Positions 8,688 through 18,070 of a stretch of DNA of 64,000 nucleotides are shown piece by piece. The stretch spans positions 1 to 64,000 of the forward strand of contig DBNK01000015.1 of NCBI GenBank assembly GCA_002298335.1, read 5' to 3'. A program made the position numbers and the translations under genes. This stretch comes from Thalassolituus sp. UBA674. Its GTDB lineage: Bacteria; Pseudomonadota; Gammaproteobacteria; Pseudomonadales; Oceanobacteraceae. Under the pieces are notes generated by a model, which saw nothing but the letters and a program-made list of their open reading frames with translations, was not told the DNA's origin and ran no database searches. Each line of letters begins with the position of its first letter. Position 1 is the stretch's first letter.

Positions 8688-10301
8688 TCAGGACGCTTCG
8701 TCGATCCGGGGAATCGCCGACAACAACTTGCGGGTGTAGCCGTTCTGCGGGTCTGCATAGAGCTTTTCGGTCTCATCAAGCTCCAGCAGATTACCGTGTT
8801 GCATCACGGCAACGCGGTCGCACAAATAGCGTACAACCGAGAGATCATGGGAGATGAAGAGCATGGTGATGCCATGATCTTTGGTCAGTTTCAGCAGCAG
8901 ATCGAGTACCTGTGCCTGAATCGTGACATCCAGTGCAGAGACAGGTTCATCGGCAATAATCAGTTTAGGTTTTACGGATATCGCCCGCGCAATTGCAATC
9001 CGCTGACGTTGTCCGCCGGAGAACTCGTGCGGGTATTTGCGGATAAAACGCCGGTCAAGTCCGACCTCATCCATCAGCCGGTTAATGGTTGGCAGTAACT
9101 CTTTCTTTGGCACGATTTGATGTGTCAGAAGGGGCTCGGCCAGGGTATCAAATACCGTCATCCGCGGGTTCAGAGAGGCATACGGGTCCTGGAAGATCAT
9201 CTGGAAATCACGGCGCGCGTGTTTCAGTTCCTGATTATGCAGTTTCAGCAGGTCGCGTCCGGCGAGGTTGACCTCACCGCCTTCGGTGTCGACCAGACGC
9301 ATGATCGAACGCCCGAAGGTCGACTTACCTGAACCCGATTCACCCACCAGACCGAGAATTTCACCATAGTGAATGTCGAGGCTGATGTTGTTAACGGCGA
9401 TGGTTTCTTCGGTCTTACGGTCCCAGAAAGGGCCATGGGTTTTACGGAACACAGTGCGCAGGTTTTTCACCTGTAACAGTGCGTGTTCTTCGGCCAGCTT
9501 GTATTCGGCGGGTTTCGACGAATCCGGAACCGCCGACAGCAGCTTCTGGGTATAGGGGTGCTGAGGGTTGGCGAACACGTCTTTAGCCACGCCCTGCTCA
9601 ACGATATGACCTTTTTCCATCACGATCAGACGGTGCGCCAGCGCATGGATGACAGCCAGATCGTGGGTGATGAAAATGATCGACAGCTTACGGCGCTTCT
9701 GAATCTGATGCAGCAGATCGAGGATCTGCTTCTGAATCGTCACGTCCAGTGCCGTGGTCGGCTCGTCGGCAATCAGGATGTCCGGTTCTGTGGCCAATGC
9801 CATCGCGATCATCACACGCTGGCGCATGCCGCCGGAAAATTCGTGCGGATAGCTGTCGACACGTTCAGCTGCGCGGACAATGCCCACTTCTTCCAATGCC
9901 TTGATGGCGCGTTGCCGCGCTTCTTTCTTGCCGATTTTTTCATGTACCAGAATCGCTTCAATGATTTGTTTGGCGACGGTCATATAGGGGTTCAGGGCGG
10001 TCATCGGGTCCTGGAAGATCATGTTGATCTTACGACCACGCAGCTGACGCAGGGCTTTCTCGTTCAGCTTGAGCAGATCCTGACCATCGTACAGGGCCTC
10101 GCCACTTTCAATCACACCCGGCGGCATGGGAATCAGACCCAGCAGGCTGTAGCAGGTGACGGATTTACCGGAGCCGGATTCGCCAACGATGCCGAGAATC
10201 TCGCCTTCGTTCAGCTCGAAACTTACGCCTTTGACGGCTTCCTGCTTGCCGTTACGGGTCTGGAAGGAAACACGCAGGTCTTTAACAGTTAACAAACTCA
10301 T
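8688..10301 (-). CDS. Fused dual ATPase of an oligopeptide ABC importer (OppD-OppF fusion)
   Basis: 537 residues with two complete ABC nucleotide-binding domains. The first has Walker A GESGSGKS at 40-47, signature FSGGMRQRV and Walker B PDILIADEPT; the second has GESGSGKST near 320, FSGGQRQRI and KLIIADEPVSALD. Such tandem ATPases (as in YejF) supply both sites of a peptide importer from one chain. It is the last gene of oppA-oppB-oppC-oppDF, 11 bp after oppC, with a GGAG ribosome site. The oligopeptide_HPY-type extensions expected after each domain seem to be present. Substrate assignment follows from the operon, not from this gene. Confidence 0.93.
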   Translation of the reverse strand: MSLLTVKDLRVSFQTRNGKQEAVKGVSFELNEGEILGIVGESGSGKSVTCYSLLGLIPMPPGVIESGEALYDGQDLLKLNEKALRQLRGRKINMIFQDPMTALNPYMTVAKQIIEAILVHEKIGKKEARQRAIKALEEVGIVRAAERVDSYPHEFSGGMRQRVMIAMALATEPDILIADEPTTALDVTIQKQILDLLHQIQKRRKLSIIFITHDLAVIHALAHRLIVMEKGHIVEQGVAKDVFANPQHPYTQKLLSAVPDSSKPAEYKLAEEHALLQVKNLRTVFRKTHGPFWDRKTEETIAVNNISLDIHYGEILGLVGESGSGKSTFGRSIMRLVDTEGGEVNLAGRDLLKLHNQELKHARRDFQMIFQDPYASLNPRMTVFDTLAEPLLTHQIVPKKELLPTINRLMDEVGLDRRFIRKYPHEFSGGQRQRIAIARAISVKPKLIIADEPVSALDVTIQAQVLDLLLKLTKDHGITMLFISHDLSVVRYLCDRVAVMQHGNLLELDETEKLYADPQNGYTRKLLSAIPRIDEAS

Positions 10302-10312
10302 GATTTCTCTCC

Positions 10313-11191
10313 TCAGTCTTTGGACGCTTTCGGATCCAGCGCATCACGCAGGCCATCACCGAGGAAGTTAAGGGAGAAAAGGGTGATCGACAGCGTCAGA
10401 CCGGGGTAGACGAGCAGCCAGGGATACTCTTCCATGGTTTCAACACCGTTGGAAATCAGCGAGCCCCAGGAGGACATCGGCGCCTGCACACCCAGACCGA
10501 GGAAGCTTAAAAAGGATTCCAGCAGAATCACGCTCGGGATGGTCAGGGTGGTGTAGACAATGATCGGCCCCAGCGCATTAGGGATCAGATGACGGGTAAT
10601 GATCTGCCAGCGGGTAAGGCCAATGGAAATAGCCGCTTCAACAAACTCCTGACGGCGCAGGCCCAGTACCTGACCGCGGATGATACGGGCCATGGTCAGC
10701 CATTCCACCGCGCCGATGGCGATGAACAGCAGCAGCATGGAACGGCCGAAGATCACGGTCAGCAGTACGATGAAGATGGCGAACGGCAGGGCGTAGAGCA
10801 CATCCACGATACGCATCATCACGGAGTCGGTTTTACCACCGAGATACCCGGCGGTAGTGCCCCAGAGCACACCGATCAGCAGAGCCACGGTGGTGGCCAC
10901 CAGGCCCACCATCAGCGACACGCGGCTGCCATACATCAGGCGGGTCAACTGGTCGCGGCCCAGTGTATCGGTCCCCAGCCAGTGTTCAGCCGACGGCGGT
11001 GTGGCACCCAGATACAGATCCTGGGCTTCGTAAGAATAAGGTGCAATCCATGGGGTCAGCAGAGCGACAACCGCGATAAACACCAGAAAAATCAGCCCCA
11101 GCATGGCCATTTTGTTTTTACGCAGACGGACGCCCGCGTCGTGCCAGAGGGAGCTTCCGGATTCGACCTGAACAGTTTCAGCAGTGCTCAT
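10313..11191 (-). CDS. oppC: Peptide ABC transporter permease, OppC type
   Basis: 292 residues. It has an N-terminal cytoplasmic extension and first helix typical of DppC/OppC, then the binding-protein-dependent permease domain with the EAA-like loop EFVEAAISIGLTRWQIITRH near residues 185-204. About six membrane helices. It overlaps oppB by 4 bp and has a strong GGAGG site. Together with OppB it forms the inner-membrane channel for periplasmic oligopeptides. OppC versus DppC/YejE specificity cannot be decided from the sequence alone. Confidence 0.92.
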   Translation of the reverse strand: MSTAETVQVESGSSLWHDAGVRLRKNKMAMLGLIFLVFIAVVALLTPWIAPYSYEAQDLYLGATPPSAEHWLGTDTLGRDQLTRLMYGSRVSLMVGLVATTVALLIGVLWGTTAGYLGGKTDSVMMRIVDVLYALPFAIFIVLLTVIFGRSMLLLFIAIGAVEWLTMARIIRGQVLGLRRQEFVEAAISIGLTRWQIITRHLIPNALGPIIVYTTLTIPSVILLESFLSFLGLGVQAPMSSWGSLISNGVETMEEYPWLLVYPGLTLSITLFSLNFLGDGLRDALDPKASKD

Positions 11192-12114
11192 GACTTACCT
11201 CCACGCAGACGCGGATTCAGCCAGACCAGCAACAGGTCAGCCAGCAGATTGAAAATCACAATAAGAACCGAGAAGAAAATAGTGGTGCCCAGAACCATGG
11301 TGTAGTCACGGTTGAAGGCAGCCTGAATGTAGAAACGACCCAGACCCGGGATCTGGAAAATACTTTCGACCACGAAGGAACCGGCAATCAGGCCCGCGAT
11401 GGCTGGGCCAAGGAAGCTGATCACTGGTGTGATACCACCACGCAGGGCGTGTACGATCACAATCCGCGGTGTACTGAGGCCTTTGGCTCGGGCGGTGCGG
11501 ATGTAGTCCTGTGACAGGATCTCCAGCATGCCGCCACGGGTAATCCGTGCGATATAAGCAGCGTAGGTGGAGCCCAGCGTAATGGCCGGCAGGATTTTAT
11601 CCCCCGGTGTCTGGCCCCAGCCGGATACCGGCAGCATTTCCAGCCAGATACCGAAGATCAGAATCAGCATAGGCCCGAGTACGAACGACGGCAGACAGAT
11701 CCCCAGCATGGCAAACGACATGGGCAGGTAGTCTTTGGCGGTATTGGTATTGAGGGCAGCAACGATGCCGATGGGAATACCGATCAGCATGGCCAGCAGG
11801 ATGGCGTAGGTGGCCAGTTCCAGCGTCACCGGGAAACCACCGGCAATCATCTCGTTGACTGAACGGCCGGGGTATTTGAAGGACGGTCCAAGGTCTCCGT
11901 GCAACATGTCTCCAAGGTAGGAGAAAAACTGCTCGTACAGAGGGGCATCCAGGTTGTATTTGGCATTGAGTGCCGCGATCACTTCCGGTGGTGCAGCACG
12001 GTCGGCATCAAAGGGGCCGCCCGGGGCTGCCCGCACCATAAAGAAGGTGAGGGTGATTACAATAAAGATCACAGGGACCGCCTGGGCGACCCTGCTGAAT
12101 ATGAATTTTGTCAT
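11188..12114 (-). CDS. oppB: Peptide ABC transporter permease, OppB type
   Basis: 308 residues, about six helices. The N-terminus MTKFIFSRVAQAVPVIFIV and the internal YIRTARAKGLSTPRIVIVHA coupling loop (near 205-225) are hallmarks of the OppB/DppB family. It follows oppA by 33 bp. Partner permease of the downstream gene, in the inner membrane. Confidence 0.93.
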   Translation of the reverse strand: MTKFIFSRVAQAVPVIFIVITLTFFMVRAAPGGPFDADRAAPPEVIAALNAKYNLDAPLYEQFFSYLGDMLHGDLGPSFKYPGRSVNEMIAGGFPVTLELATYAILLAMLIGIPIGIVAALNTNTAKDYLPMSFAMLGICLPSFVLGPMLILIFGIWLEMLPVSGWGQTPGDKILPAITLGSTYAAYIARITRGGMLEILSQDYIRTARAKGLSTPRIVIVHALRGGITPVISFLGPAIAGLIAGSFVVESIFQIPGLGRFYIQAAFNRDYTMVLGTTIFFSVLIVIFNLLADLLLVWLNPRLRGGKS

Positions 12115-12147
12115 GGGACTCTCTGATAACCGGGTTGTGGTTGGCGC

Positions 12148-13797
12148 TTATTCAGCAGCGCCACTTTCTGGAACCAGTGTCATGTACTTGTAGGGCTTGT
12201 AGTCCATCACGTTGGTGTTGATGCCTTTGAGTGATGGGTGCACAAGGTGCTTGGAAGCGTAGTAGTACACCGGGATGATGGGTACTTCGTCGACCAGAAT
12301 CTGGTCCGCTTCCTGGAAGTATTCAAAACGTTTGTCCAGATCGCCGGTGTTCGCGGCCATGTTGATCAGCTCGTCATACCGGGCGTTACCCCAGTTGGTT
12401 TTGTTGTTACCACCGTCGGTGACGAACATCTCAAGGAAGGTACTCGGGTCGAGGTAATCACCAATCCAGGCGGCGCGTGAAATCTGGAAGTTACCGGTAC
12501 GCTCCCGGTCGAGGTAGACCTTCCATTCCTGGTTCTGCAGGGTGACGTCGACACCGAGTTCGGTTTTCCACATCTGTTGTACAGCCAGAGCGATCTTCTT
12601 GTGGGACTCCAGCGTGTTGTACATGAGTTCCAGAGCCGGGATGCCTTCACCGCCCGGATAGCCAGCTTCAGCCAGCAGCTCGCGGGCTTTTTCCGGGTTG
12701 TATTCAATCGCAGCAAGGGCTTTGTAGCCGTAATCGTCCGGCGGGGTCAGGGCGTATGCCGGAACTTCACCACTTTTGGTCACGCGCTCAGTAATGGCTT
12801 TGCGGTCCAGCGCCATGGCCAGGGCTTTACGTACGCGGACGTCTTTCAGGGCTTCGTTTTCAGTGTTAAAACGGTAGAAGTAAGTACCGTAATAGGGTGC
12901 GGTGTAAAGCATGTCCGGTGCATCGGTCTTGTACTCAGCAAACTTTTCAAGCGGAACATCGTTGGTCATGTGCAGCTGACCGGCGCGGAACATGCGTTCT
13001 TCCGTGGTGGCCAGTTCAACCGGGTAGAAGTAGATCTGCTGGATGCTCACGTTATCGGCATCCCAGTAATTCGGGTTTTTCTCGGCGATAAAGATTTTGT
13101 TCGGGGTCCACTCTTTGATGGTGTAGGCACCATTACCGACGAAGTTCTCAGCACGGGTCCATTTGGTACCGCGCTCGTCCATGGCACCAAACTTCTCAAC
13201 AGTCTTCTGCTGCACTGGGAACATGCTGTGGTGATCCAGCAGTTTGAGGAAGTAAGGAACGGGGGCAATGAGTTTGAATTCGAGGGTCTTGTCGTCGATG
13301 GCATGAATACCGACCTGACTGAAATCGCTGATCTCGCCCTTGTGGAAAGCTTCTGCGTTCTCAAGGATATAGAGCGAGTACGCGTATTGGTTACCCAGAG
13401 CCGGCATCATGGCGCGGTGATAGGAGTAGACAAAATCCTGAGCGGTCAGCGCATCGCCATCCGACCATTTGGCGTTATCACGGATTTTGAAGGTGTATGT
13501 GGTGCCATCTTCGGAGACGGTCCAGCTTTCAGCGACAGCGGGAATGATTTCAAGCGTTTTCGGGTCTTTGGCGACCAGGCCTTCGAACAGGGCCATCTGG
13601 ATATGGTATTCCGGCATGCCGGTGGTGATGTGGGGGTCAACATCAGAGATTTCGGTGCCGTTGCCTAAATGAAGGATGCTTTGCTCGTTGCCGAGTTCTA
13701 CCTGGCTTTTGCTGTCGCCTTTGGAACAGGCCATCAGGCCAAGTGTCAGGAAAGGGATGAGCAGAAGTGAAATTCGCTTGAAATAAGTCGGGGTCAT
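12148..13797 (-). CDS. oppA: Periplasmic oligopeptide-binding lipoprotein, OppA type
   Basis: 549 residues, close to E. coli OppA (543). A signal sequence ends in a lipobox, LMACS, around Cys24, so the protein should be lipid-anchored rather than free. SBP family 5 features are present: DPHITTGMPEYHI, the FEGLVAKD region, VSEDGTTYTFKIRDNAKWSDG and the C-terminal IPVYYY segment. It captures peptides in the periplasm and delivers them to OppBC. First gene of the operon; an inverted repeat sits just upstream. Confidence 0.94.
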   Translation of the reverse strand: MTPTYFKRISLLLIPFLTLGLMACSKGDSKSQVELGNEQSILHLGNGTEISDVDPHITTGMPEYHIQMALFEGLVAKDPKTLEIIPAVAESWTVSEDGTTYTFKIRDNAKWSDGDALTAQDFVYSYHRAMMPALGNQYAYSLYILENAEAFHKGEISDFSQVGIHAIDDKTLEFKLIAPVPYFLKLLDHHSMFPVQQKTVEKFGAMDERGTKWTRAENFVGNGAYTIKEWTPNKIFIAEKNPNYWDADNVSIQQIYFYPVELATTEERMFRAGQLHMTNDVPLEKFAEYKTDAPDMLYTAPYYGTYFYRFNTENEALKDVRVRKALAMALDRKAITERVTKSGEVPAYALTPPDDYGYKALAAIEYNPEKARELLAEAGYPGGEGIPALELMYNTLESHKKIALAVQQMWKTELGVDVTLQNQEWKVYLDRERTGNFQISRAAWIGDYLDPSTFLEMFVTDGGNNKTNWGNARYDELINMAANTGDLDKRFEYFQEADQILVDEVPIIPVYYYASKHLVHPSLKGINTNVMDYKPYKYMTLVPESGAAE

Positions 13798-13832
13798 TAT
13801 TAATTCAGGCCGTCGTTTTTGTTAGTTGGTCG

Positions 13833-13851
13833 TTACCGGGATCACCGGTAA
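13833..13851. promoter_or_regulatory. Inverted repeat upstream of oppA
   Basis: TTACCGG, a 5-bp spacer and CCGGTAA, centred about 45 bp before the oppA ATG. Position and symmetry suit a repressor site, but no regulator is identified. Confidence 0.35.
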
Positions 13852-14266
13852 TCAGTCGAAAGGGGTAGGGTGATTCTGCACAAGGCTTTGATATGAATCA
13901 ATAATTGCCCGATGGGTGGCTGGGATTGCCGGAACAGCTGTTCGACAAACTGGTCTTTCTGCGACACCCGGTTACCCCGAACCATGCGGGTCCGCGGCCA
14001 GAATGTCCAGGACTTATGCCAGACCTGTCTTACCTGTCAGACTTTGGGGCCACGCTGCAGCAGGCTTTTCAGGTGTCCGTTGGCAAACAGGATGATGCCT
14101 CTGGTATCCACTTTCCGCGTAAGGAGAGCATCCTGCATCGCATCCGGCAGACGGGCTTTCTCCTGGAAGTCCGTGTCGCTGCCACAGGAAACCCGTCTAC
14201 CTGCTGATTAACCGAAGTCCCTCACAAGATAAGTGCACAGCCCGGTATTCAGATATATTTGTTATT

Positions 14267-14319
14267 CAGGGTTACTTTTCTGCAATTCAGGGTTATTTAT
14301 TTTGACGGTAACAGGGTTA
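14267..14319 (+). repeat. Three phased CAGGGTTA direct repeats in the fadH leader
   Basis: Exact copies of CAGGGTTA at 14267-14274, 14288-14295 and 14312-14319, spaced 21 and 24 bp start to start (about two helical turns), ending 58 bp before the fadH ATG. The first two copies extend to ATTCAGGGTTA. A TTGACG (14302-14307) lies between copies two and three. This could be a binding array for a fatty-acid-responsive or other activator; no known operator consensus is matched. Confidence 0.5.
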
Positions 14320-14377
14320 CACTGGCTGCATACACTGAATGCGGCCCAGGGCCGGAAACCGAACAGGGAAAAATACA

Positions 14378-16414
14378 ATGACCGCTTACCCGCACCTCTT
14401 TGAACCACTGGATCTGGGTTTCACAACGCTGAAAAACCGCGTCATGATGGGTTCGATGCACACTGGCCTGGAAGACCGTATGTGGCACTTCGGTGAACTG
14501 GCGGAATACTTTGCAGAACGTGCCCGGGGTGGTGTGGCGTTGATGGTAACCGGTGGCTTCTCGCCTAACCGTGCGGGCGACCTGATGCCGTTCGGTTCGA
14601 AAATGATGAGCAGCTGGCAGGTTCCTTTCCATAAAAAGGTCACCAATGCCGTGCATGAAGCCGATGGCAAGATTCTGCTGCAGTTGCTGCACGCCGGGCG
14701 CTATGGTTATACACCTTTCAATGTCGGACCATCCCCAATTCAGGCACCGATCAATCCGTTCAAGCCGCGGGAGCTGAGCACAAAGCAAATCTACAAAACC
14801 ATCGAACACTACGCCAAGGCAGCAAAACTGGCCCAGAAAGGCGGCTATGATGGTGTCGAGATCATGGGCTCGGAAGGCTATTTCATAACCCAGATGCTGA
14901 ACGCCCGCACCAACAAGCGGACGGACGAATGGGGTGGTTCCTATGAAAACCGCATGCGTTTCCCGGTAGAAGTGGTTAAGGCTGTGCGTCAGGCGGTCGG
15001 CAGTGATTTTATCGTCATGTTCCGTCTGTCCATGCTGGATCTGGTGGAAGAAGGCTCGACCCATGAAGAAATTATTCAGCTGGCCAAAGCCCTTGAGGCC
15101 GCCGGTGTGACCATCTTTAACACCGGTATCGGCTGGCACGAAGCGCGGATTCCGACCATCGTAACCTCCGTGCCGCGCGGAGCCTTTGTTGAGGCTACTG
15201 CCAAAGTGAAAGCGGAAGTCAGCATCCCTGTGGTGGCTTCCAACCGTATTAATATGCCGGATACTGCCGAAGAGATTCTGGCCTCCGGCAAGGCCGATAT
15301 GATTTCTATGGCGCGACCCATGCTGGCGGATTCCGAATGGGTGAATAAAGCCGCTGCTGGTCGTGCGGATGAGATCAACACCTGTATTGCCTGTAACCAG
15401 GCGTGTCTTGACCATACCTTTGCCGGCAAGCGTTCCTCCTGCCTGGTGAACCCGCGCGCCTGTAACGAGACCAAGCTGCGCTACGAGCCTGTCAGCAAGG
15501 CCAAAAAGATTGCCATCGTGGGTGCGGGCCCGGCGGGCCTGTCCTGTGCGGTGGTCGCCGCGGAACGTGGCCACAAGGTGACGCTGTTTGAAGGCCGCTC
15601 TGAGATCGGTGGGCAGTTTAACTACGCCTCGAAGATTCCGGGCAAAGAAGAATTCAAAGAGACCATCCGCTACTTCAATACCATGATCAGCAAGCTTGGT
15701 ATTGAGCTGAAGCTGAACACCACGGTTACCGCCAAAGAGCTGGAAGAGGGCGGTTTTGATGACGTTGTGGTGGCGACTGGTGTTGCTCCCCGTGTGCCAA
15801 AAATTGAAGGCATTGATCATCCGAAGGTCGTGACCTATCAGGAGCTGCTCAGCAAAGAACTGAAGCTGGGTCAGAGTGTGGCCATTATGGGCGCCGGTGG
15901 CATCGGCTTTGATGTGGGCGAATACCTCGCACACGAAGGCGTTTCCACCACGCTGGATACCGCCGCCTGGATGAAAGAGTGGGGTGTGGACCTGAACAGC
16001 GACAACCGCGGTGGTCTGACCAGTGCGGATATGGAACCGTCACACCGCAAACTCTACCTGCTGCAGCGTAAGACCAGCTCTTTCGGTAAAGGCCTGAATA
16101 AGACCACCGGCTGGGTGCACCGCGCTGTACTGAAGATGAAGAAGGTCGAAATGATCGGTGGCTGCAGCTACGACAAAATCGACGATGAAGGACTGCACAT
16201 CACAGTCACCAAGGGCGAACAGAGTGAGCAACGTGTATTGCCGGTGGATAACGTCGTGATCTGTGCCGGTCAGGTGTCGGTGAATGAACTGTTTGAGCAA
16301 CTGAAAGACAGTCAGCAGGTGACTGCCCACCTGATCGGTGGTGCTGAACTGGCGGGTGAACTGGATGCCAAGCGGGCGATCAAGCAGGCGAGTGAGTTAG
16401 CGGCTGGGCTGTAA
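14378..16414 (+). CDS. fadH: NADPH-dependent 2,4-dienoyl-CoA reductase
   Basis: 678 residues (E. coli FadH 672). The N-terminal TIM-barrel old-yellow-enzyme domain (1-340) binds FMN and has SEGYFITQML and GWHEARIPT, carrying the expected catalytic Tyr and His. A 4Fe-4S site, CIACNQACLDH...CLVNPRAC, begins near 338. The C-terminal FAD/NAD(P) domain has GAGPAGLSCA near 382 and GAGGIGFDVGEYL near 510. The enzyme reduces 2,4-dienoyl-CoA to 3-enoyl-CoA so that polyunsaturated fatty acids can enter beta-oxidation. The frame is open 13 codons upstream; the ATG at 14378 (MTAYPHLFEPLDLG) fits the family. Confidence 0.96.
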   Translation: MTAYPHLFEPLDLGFTTLKNRVMMGSMHTGLEDRMWHFGELAEYFAERARGGVALMVTGGFSPNRAGDLMPFGSKMMSSWQVPFHKKVTNAVHEADGKILLQLLHAGRYGYTPFNVGPSPIQAPINPFKPRELSTKQIYKTIEHYAKAAKLAQKGGYDGVEIMGSEGYFITQMLNARTNKRTDEWGGSYENRMRFPVEVVKAVRQAVGSDFIVMFRLSMLDLVEEGSTHEEIIQLAKALEAAGVTIFNTGIGWHEARIPTIVTSVPRGAFVEATAKVKAEVSIPVVASNRINMPDTAEEILASGKADMISMARPMLADSEWVNKAAAGRADEINTCIACNQACLDHTFAGKRSSCLVNPRACNETKLRYEPVSKAKKIAIVGAGPAGLSCAVVAAERGHKVTLFEGRSEIGGQFNYASKIPGKEEFKETIRYFNTMISKLGIELKLNTTVTAKELEEGGFDDVVVATGVAPRVPKIEGIDHPKVVTYQELLSKELKLGQSVAIMGAGGIGFDVGEYLAHEGVSTTLDTAAWMKEWGVDLNSDNRGGLTSADMEPSHRKLYLLQRKTSSFGKGLNKTTGWVHRAVLKMKKVEMIGGCSYDKIDDEGLHITVTKGEQSEQRVLPVDNVVICAGQVSVNELFEQLKDSQQVTAHLIGGAELAGELDAKRAIKQASELAAGL

Positions 16415-16452
16415 GGTTTGGCTGCTTAGCCCTTGATGTTGGTTTGAGGTCT

Positions 16453-16628
16453 TCATAGCGAGCAGAAGCGAAGTAACCCAGAACCGGTTCTGATTATGAA
16501 CCAGTTCTGATCATAGAATGGTATTTATTTTCGCGCCCGGGAGGACGGCATCCTCCCAGGAGCGTAAACAAAAACATCATTTCAGATGTTGAAACTTTCT
16601 GGATTGCTTCGCTGTTGCTCGCAATGAC
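16453..16628. repeat. MITE-like long imperfect hairpin (NSEAIQ-type dispersed repeat)
   Basis: The ~30-bp ends (TCATAGCGAGCAGAAGCGAA at the left; GATTGCTTCGCTGTTGCTCG at the right) are inverted copies of each other, and inner segments also pair, centred on GGGAGGA/TCCTCCC (16539-16557). The whole ~176 bp could fold into one imperfect hairpin. A 17-bp internal near-duplication (GAACCGGTTCTGATTAT, then GAACCAGTTCTGATCAT) lies in the left arm. The right end translates as VIASNSEAIQ in one frame, a signature of dispersed palindromic repeats often misannotated as small proteins. No transposase is present. Confidence 0.75.
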
Positions 16629-16693
16629 AGCAAAGGCCTGACCGTACATCCACAATTCCGGCCTCCAGATCATCTCTTGTACGTCTTTTCTCT

Positions 16694-18001
16694 TTATCTC
16701 GGCCACTTCGCATGCAAGGCATCAATCACATACGGGTGACTGTGTTGCGGATTCTGGCCGAATTCCTTGAGGTGGTCATGATCATGATCCATACCTTCAT
16801 GGCTGTGAACCAGCGAAGCTCTTTCTTCAGTGGGCCACATGAACCAGGTAAGAACCAACCCCAGAAGAGAAGCCCCGGCCAGTATCAGGAAGGCCGTTGA
16901 GACGACAAACTCTGTCAGCAGCCAGCCTGCCATAGGGTAGGCCAGCATCCATCCGGCGTGTGACAGAGAAAAATGGGCGGCAAACAACTCAGGCCGGTCG
17001 CTCTGGCTGGCCGAGCGCACCAGAACTTTGCTGATTGGTGTCTGTACCAATGAATAGCCACCGCCCATCAGCAGCCAGATGGCCATGAGGCTGTAATAGC
17101 CGCTGATCTGAGTCCCGGCCAGCTGTGCCACCATAAGCAGCAACAGGCCACTGAGCATCACGCTGCGTTCACTGATGTGATCTAGCAGACGCGGCAAATT
17201 CAGCGCCATCAGCATGGAGCCTGTCCCGAACGCGGCGAGTGCCAGTGCGGTATCTTCTCCGCTCAGACCGAACTGCCCCTGCACCAGCACCACGGTATTC
17301 ACAAACACCATAGCGCCCCCCATGGCTGTGGCCACATTGAGCAGCAGCAGGCCGCGCAGACGTGGGGTGAACAGATAGATCCGTCCGCCCTTCGTCAGAC
17401 GATCCGTCCATCCTGAAGCCGTGGCAGGCAGGTTACGTGGCAAAGTTACAGACAGAACCAGAGCCGCGGAGGCAATAAACCCCAAAGTCGTACCGAAAAA
17501 CAGGCCATGCCATGAGGTAAGCAGCAGCAGTGCCGCCGCCAGCATGGGGCTGACCAGACTTTCCATGTCATACGCCATACGCGATAACGCCAGTGCCTTG
17601 GTGTAGTCGCGCTCGTCGGTGAGCACATCGGGGATGGTCGCCTGAAACAACGGAGTAAATCCGGCAGAACTGCTCTGCAGAATAAAAATCACGGCATAGA
17701 TGTGCCAGATCTCAGTGAGAAAAGGCAGGCTTAAGGCCGTCAGTGCTCTCAGAATGTCGAGCCCGACCAGCATAGGTCGGCGGGCTTTTCCCTGAAACAG
17801 CGCGGCCAGAAGCGGGGAGACAAACACATAAGCGAGCATTTTGATGGTCAGCGCAGTGGCCAGCACCTGACCGGCATCCTCAGGCGCAAGATCAAACGCC
17901 ATCAGGCTAAGCGCTACGGTCGCCAGCCCGGTTCCCAGCAGTGAAATAACCTGAGCAGCAAACAGGTGGCGGTAAACCCGGTAACGCAGAACGCTGAACA
18001 T
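16694..18001 (-). CDS. MFS transporter with histidine-rich C-terminal tail, probable metal efflux
   Basis: 435 residues, about 12 membrane helices, MFS motif-A-like loop around FQGKARRPM. The last ~35 residues are cytoplasmic and His/Asp-rich (HSHEGMDHDHDH, then HSHP). This recalls NreB/NrsD nickel exporters, whose His tails bind metal. The frame is open another 78 codons upstream, but the ATG at 17999-18001 (MFSVLRYRVYRHLF) has a GAGG site and the normal MFS start. It is divergent from a BlaI-type repressor gene across a shared 25-bp palindrome, next to czcCBA, so export of Ni/Co/Zn is inferred. Substrate unproven. Confidence 0.8.
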   Translation of the reverse strand: MFSVLRYRVYRHLFAAQVISLLGTGLATVALSLMAFDLAPEDAGQVLATALTIKMLAYVFVSPLLAALFQGKARRPMLVGLDILRALTALSLPFLTEIWHIYAVIFILQSSSAGFTPLFQATIPDVLTDERDYTKALALSRMAYDMESLVSPMLAAALLLLTSWHGLFFGTTLGFIASAALVLSVTLPRNLPATASGWTDRLTKGGRIYLFTPRLRGLLLLNVATAMGGAMVFVNTVVLVQGQFGLSGEDTALALAAFGTGSMLMALNLPRLLDHISERSVMLSGLLLLMVAQLAGTQISGYYSLMAIWLLMGGGYSLVQTPISKVLVRSASQSDRPELFAAHFSLSHAGWMLAYPMAGWLLTEFVVSTAFLILAGASLLGLVLTWFMWPTEERASLVHSHEGMDHDHDHLKEFGQNPQHSHPYVIDALHAKWPR

Positions 18002-18070
18002 AGAGACCTCTGAGATGATAAGCAGCCTGCCGTTATTGGAATCATAGACAGGTATGGACGATGAAACAGC

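Larger units (their letters stand above)
13798..14377. other. 580-bp divergent intergenic region (oppA/fadH)
   Basis: It holds the inverted repeat at 13833-13851 and the triple CAGGGTTA repeat at 14267-14319. Two overlapping ~100-codon ORFs around 13905-14211 have no recognisable domain, no clear ribosome site and overlap each other out of frame, so no gene is called, although a small unknown gene cannot be excluded. Confidence 0.5.

Noticed and set aside
12577..13668. 363-codon open frame antisense to oppA
   Set aside because: OppA is unambiguous here; the antisense translation lacks any domain.
13905..14211. Two overlapping ~100-codon ORFs between oppA and fadH
   Set aside because: They overlap out of frame, lack ribosome sites and have no recognisable family; at most a weak candidate.
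14297..15934. 545-codon open frame antisense to fadH
   Set aside because: FadH on the other strand has full family motifs over the same bases; the antisense product is His/Arg-rich and has no domain.
16494..16706. 70-codon small protein with VIASNSEAIQ
   Set aside because: The sequence is the translation of a dispersed palindromic repeat, not a gene.
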